Below are positions 21,945 through 22,664 of a stretch of DNA of 22,664 nt, piece by piece. The stretch is from a virus: positions 1 to 22,664 of IMG/VR virus record IMGVR_UViG_3300027749_003351; one strand, written 5' to 3'. The notes under the pieces were generated by a model that was given only the letters and a program-made list of their open reading frames with translations, did no database searches and was not told the DNA's origin. Position 1 is the first letter of the stretch. Each line of letters starts with the position of its first letter. The translations under genes and the position numbers were made by a program.

Positions 21945-22388
21945 TTAGTTGAACCAACGGGATTGGATGCCCTTCCCAAAGCATCGCCTGAAATAGGCTC
22001 TTAATTCGGTTCCATCAAAATGAGGGTAAGCGCCCCTCGTGGAATCCCATAAAAGGCGAGAGCAAAGCTTACAAACTGAAGCTCTATATTCCGTAGCATA
22101 GTATTGCACTGCGGTGTAATCCAGTTCTCCATTGAAAAGTGAGAGGCGACTAGTTGAGCTAAGCGCCTCAAGTATCGCCTCTAGCGTCACGCCTCCGCTC
22201 AACTCAGCCGCACGTAGTAGGGTGCGCGCCGTTGCCAATTGTTTGCCGACTGCTCGAACTTCTGATCGGTAAGCGATTGGATCACCATAGTTTGCATGGT
22301 CTAATCCGGGTCTTTGATTTATGAATTTGTGAAGCGATACGATTAGGGAAGCTTTCGTGTGCTGTGTGCTGTGTGCTGTGGTGCTCAT
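21945..22388 (-). CDS. Conserved phage protein of unknown function, 147 aa
   Basis: The start at ATG 22388-22386 follows an early-leader copy; an in-frame reading to 22469 would translate the leader and a hairpin and is less likely. The protein has a His/Thr-rich N-terminus (STTAHSTQHTKAS) from a short GTGCT-type DNA repeat. It then reads FINQRPGLDHANYGDPIAYR, a helix RAVGKQLATARTLLRAAELS, then LDYTAVQYYATEYRASVCKL and the C-terminus RAYFRRCFGKGIQSRWFN. I recall this order (QRPGLD, NYGD, QYxxTEYR, SRWF) from uncharacterised proteins repeated in many phage early regions. No function is known to me. It lies first in the early group, nearest the putative promoter region. Confidence 0.65.
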   Translation of the reverse strand: MSTTAHSTQHTKASLIVSLHKFINQRPGLDHANYGDPIAYRSEVRAVGKQLATARTLLRAAELSGGVTLEAILEALSSTSRLSLFNGELDYTAVQYYATEYRASVCKLCSRLLWDSTRGAYPHFDGTELRAYFRRCFGKGIQSRWFN

Positions 22389-22410
22389 TTTTTTGTGTAG
22401 TTTGCTGATT
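22389..22410 (-). promoter_or_regulatory. A-rich early leader, copy 4 (upstream of 147-aa gene)
   Basis: AATCAGCAAACTACACAAAA plus two A residues directly precede ATGAGC on the minus strand. The core matches the other copies, and no Shine-Dalgarno sequence is present. Confidence 0.65.
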
Positions 22411-22467
22411 TTCTTAGGGTTAAAGCGAAAAGCGCACTTATTGCGCCTCTCACTCACTCGAAAAAAC

Positions 22468-22525
22468 ACGTTTTAACCCGGTAAAGCAAGGACTTTTTTC
22501 GTTTTTTTTCAACTAGTTAAAACGT
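22468..22525. promoter_or_regulatory. Inverted repeat in the AT-rich region upstream of the first early gene
   Basis: ACGTTTTAAC (22468-22477) and GTTAAAACGT (22516-22525) are perfect 10-bp inverted copies flanking 38 bp with long T tracts. AACTAGTT beside the right arm is itself palindromic. As the only AT-rich gap ahead of the leftward early genes it is a candidate promoter/operator region. I could not identify convincing -35 and -10 boxes. A small 5-bp hairpin, GCGCA/TGCGC, lies at 22432-22446. Confidence 0.45.
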
Positions 22526-22536
22526 AATGTCTTAGA

Positions 22537-22664
22537 GGGCCGACAGCCGACAGCCGAGGGCCGACAGCCAGGGCCGACAGCCGACAGCCGAGGGCCGACA
22601 GCCAGGGCCGACAGCCGACAGCCGAGGGCCGACAGCCAGGGCCGACAGCCGAGGGCCGACAGCC
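22537..22664. repeat. GC-rich tandem repeat, 34-bp period, reaching the window edge
   Basis: Three exact 34-bp units are followed by a shortened unit (14 + 12 bp). Each unit is GGGCCGACAGCC, GACAGCCGA, then GGGCCGACAGCCA, so the basic block is a 12-14 bp GGGCCGACAGCC motif with internal GACAGCC duplication. It contains no gene in either direction and runs off the right end of the window. Confidence 0.95.

Noticed and set aside
22389-22469. N-terminal extension of the 147-aa gene to 174 codons
   Set aside because: It would translate the leader copy and the small hairpin at 22432-22446 into a basic low-complexity segment; the internal ATG right after the leader is the consistent start.

Overview
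The window looks like the packaging, structural and part of the early region of a tailed phage (or prophage-like contig). Gene content and order suggest long-tailed, siphovirus-like morphology. Every gene I can support lies on the minus strand, so transcription runs from high to low coordinates. The order resembles the lambda/HK97 type: terS, terL (GpA type), a small gpW-like joiner, portal, S49 prohead protease, coiled-coil scaffold candidate, major capsid protein, three small head-tail connector or terminator candidates, two short tail-tube candidates, tail assembly chaperone with a -1 frameshift, tape measure, tail-tip proteins, four fibre-type genes, and at the left edge the start of a small membrane protein that is probably holin-like. 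No integrase, repressor, polymerase, tRNA or reverse transcriptase is visible. Lifestyle and replication mode cannot be decided from this window.

Layout from right to left. 22664-22537 is a GC-rich tandem repeat that runs off the window. 22388-20515 holds a group of small early or accessory genes: a 147-aa conserved phage protein, 51-aa and 48-aa proteins, a 216-aa cysteine-rich GP88-like protein, an 84-aa protein and a 25-aa membrane peptide. Most are preceded by near-copies of one A-rich leader that lacks a Shine-Dalgarno sequence. A strong intrinsic terminator (about 20493-20455) closes this group. 20456-20275 is an array of thirteen 14-bp units, followed by a 16-bp palindrome and a stem-loop ahead of terS. 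This non-coding block lies where packaging sites and late promoters often sit. From 20098 to 1 the morphogenesis genes are packed with gaps of a few bases or with ATGA/TAATG overlaps, which suggests one long late operon.

Host: Shine-Dalgarno sequences are almost absent, even before the capsid gene, and starts typically read TAATTATG, AATAATATG or A-rich-ATG. This suggests a host that does not rely on Shine-Dalgarno pairing, such as Bacteroidota or some other SD-poor lineage. That is an inference, not an identification. Base composition is mosaic. The fibre shaft segments are GC-rich, while the receptor-domain segments of two fibre genes and the 466-aa tail protein are clearly AT-rich, as expected if adhesion modules were exchanged.

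Main points for a second look are the programmed frameshift in the tail chaperone, the 14-bp array with a 42-bp higher-order period beside terS, the repeated SD-less leader, tandem paralog pairs among the tail genes, and small genes (25 and 51 aa) that a length-cutoff gene caller would miss.
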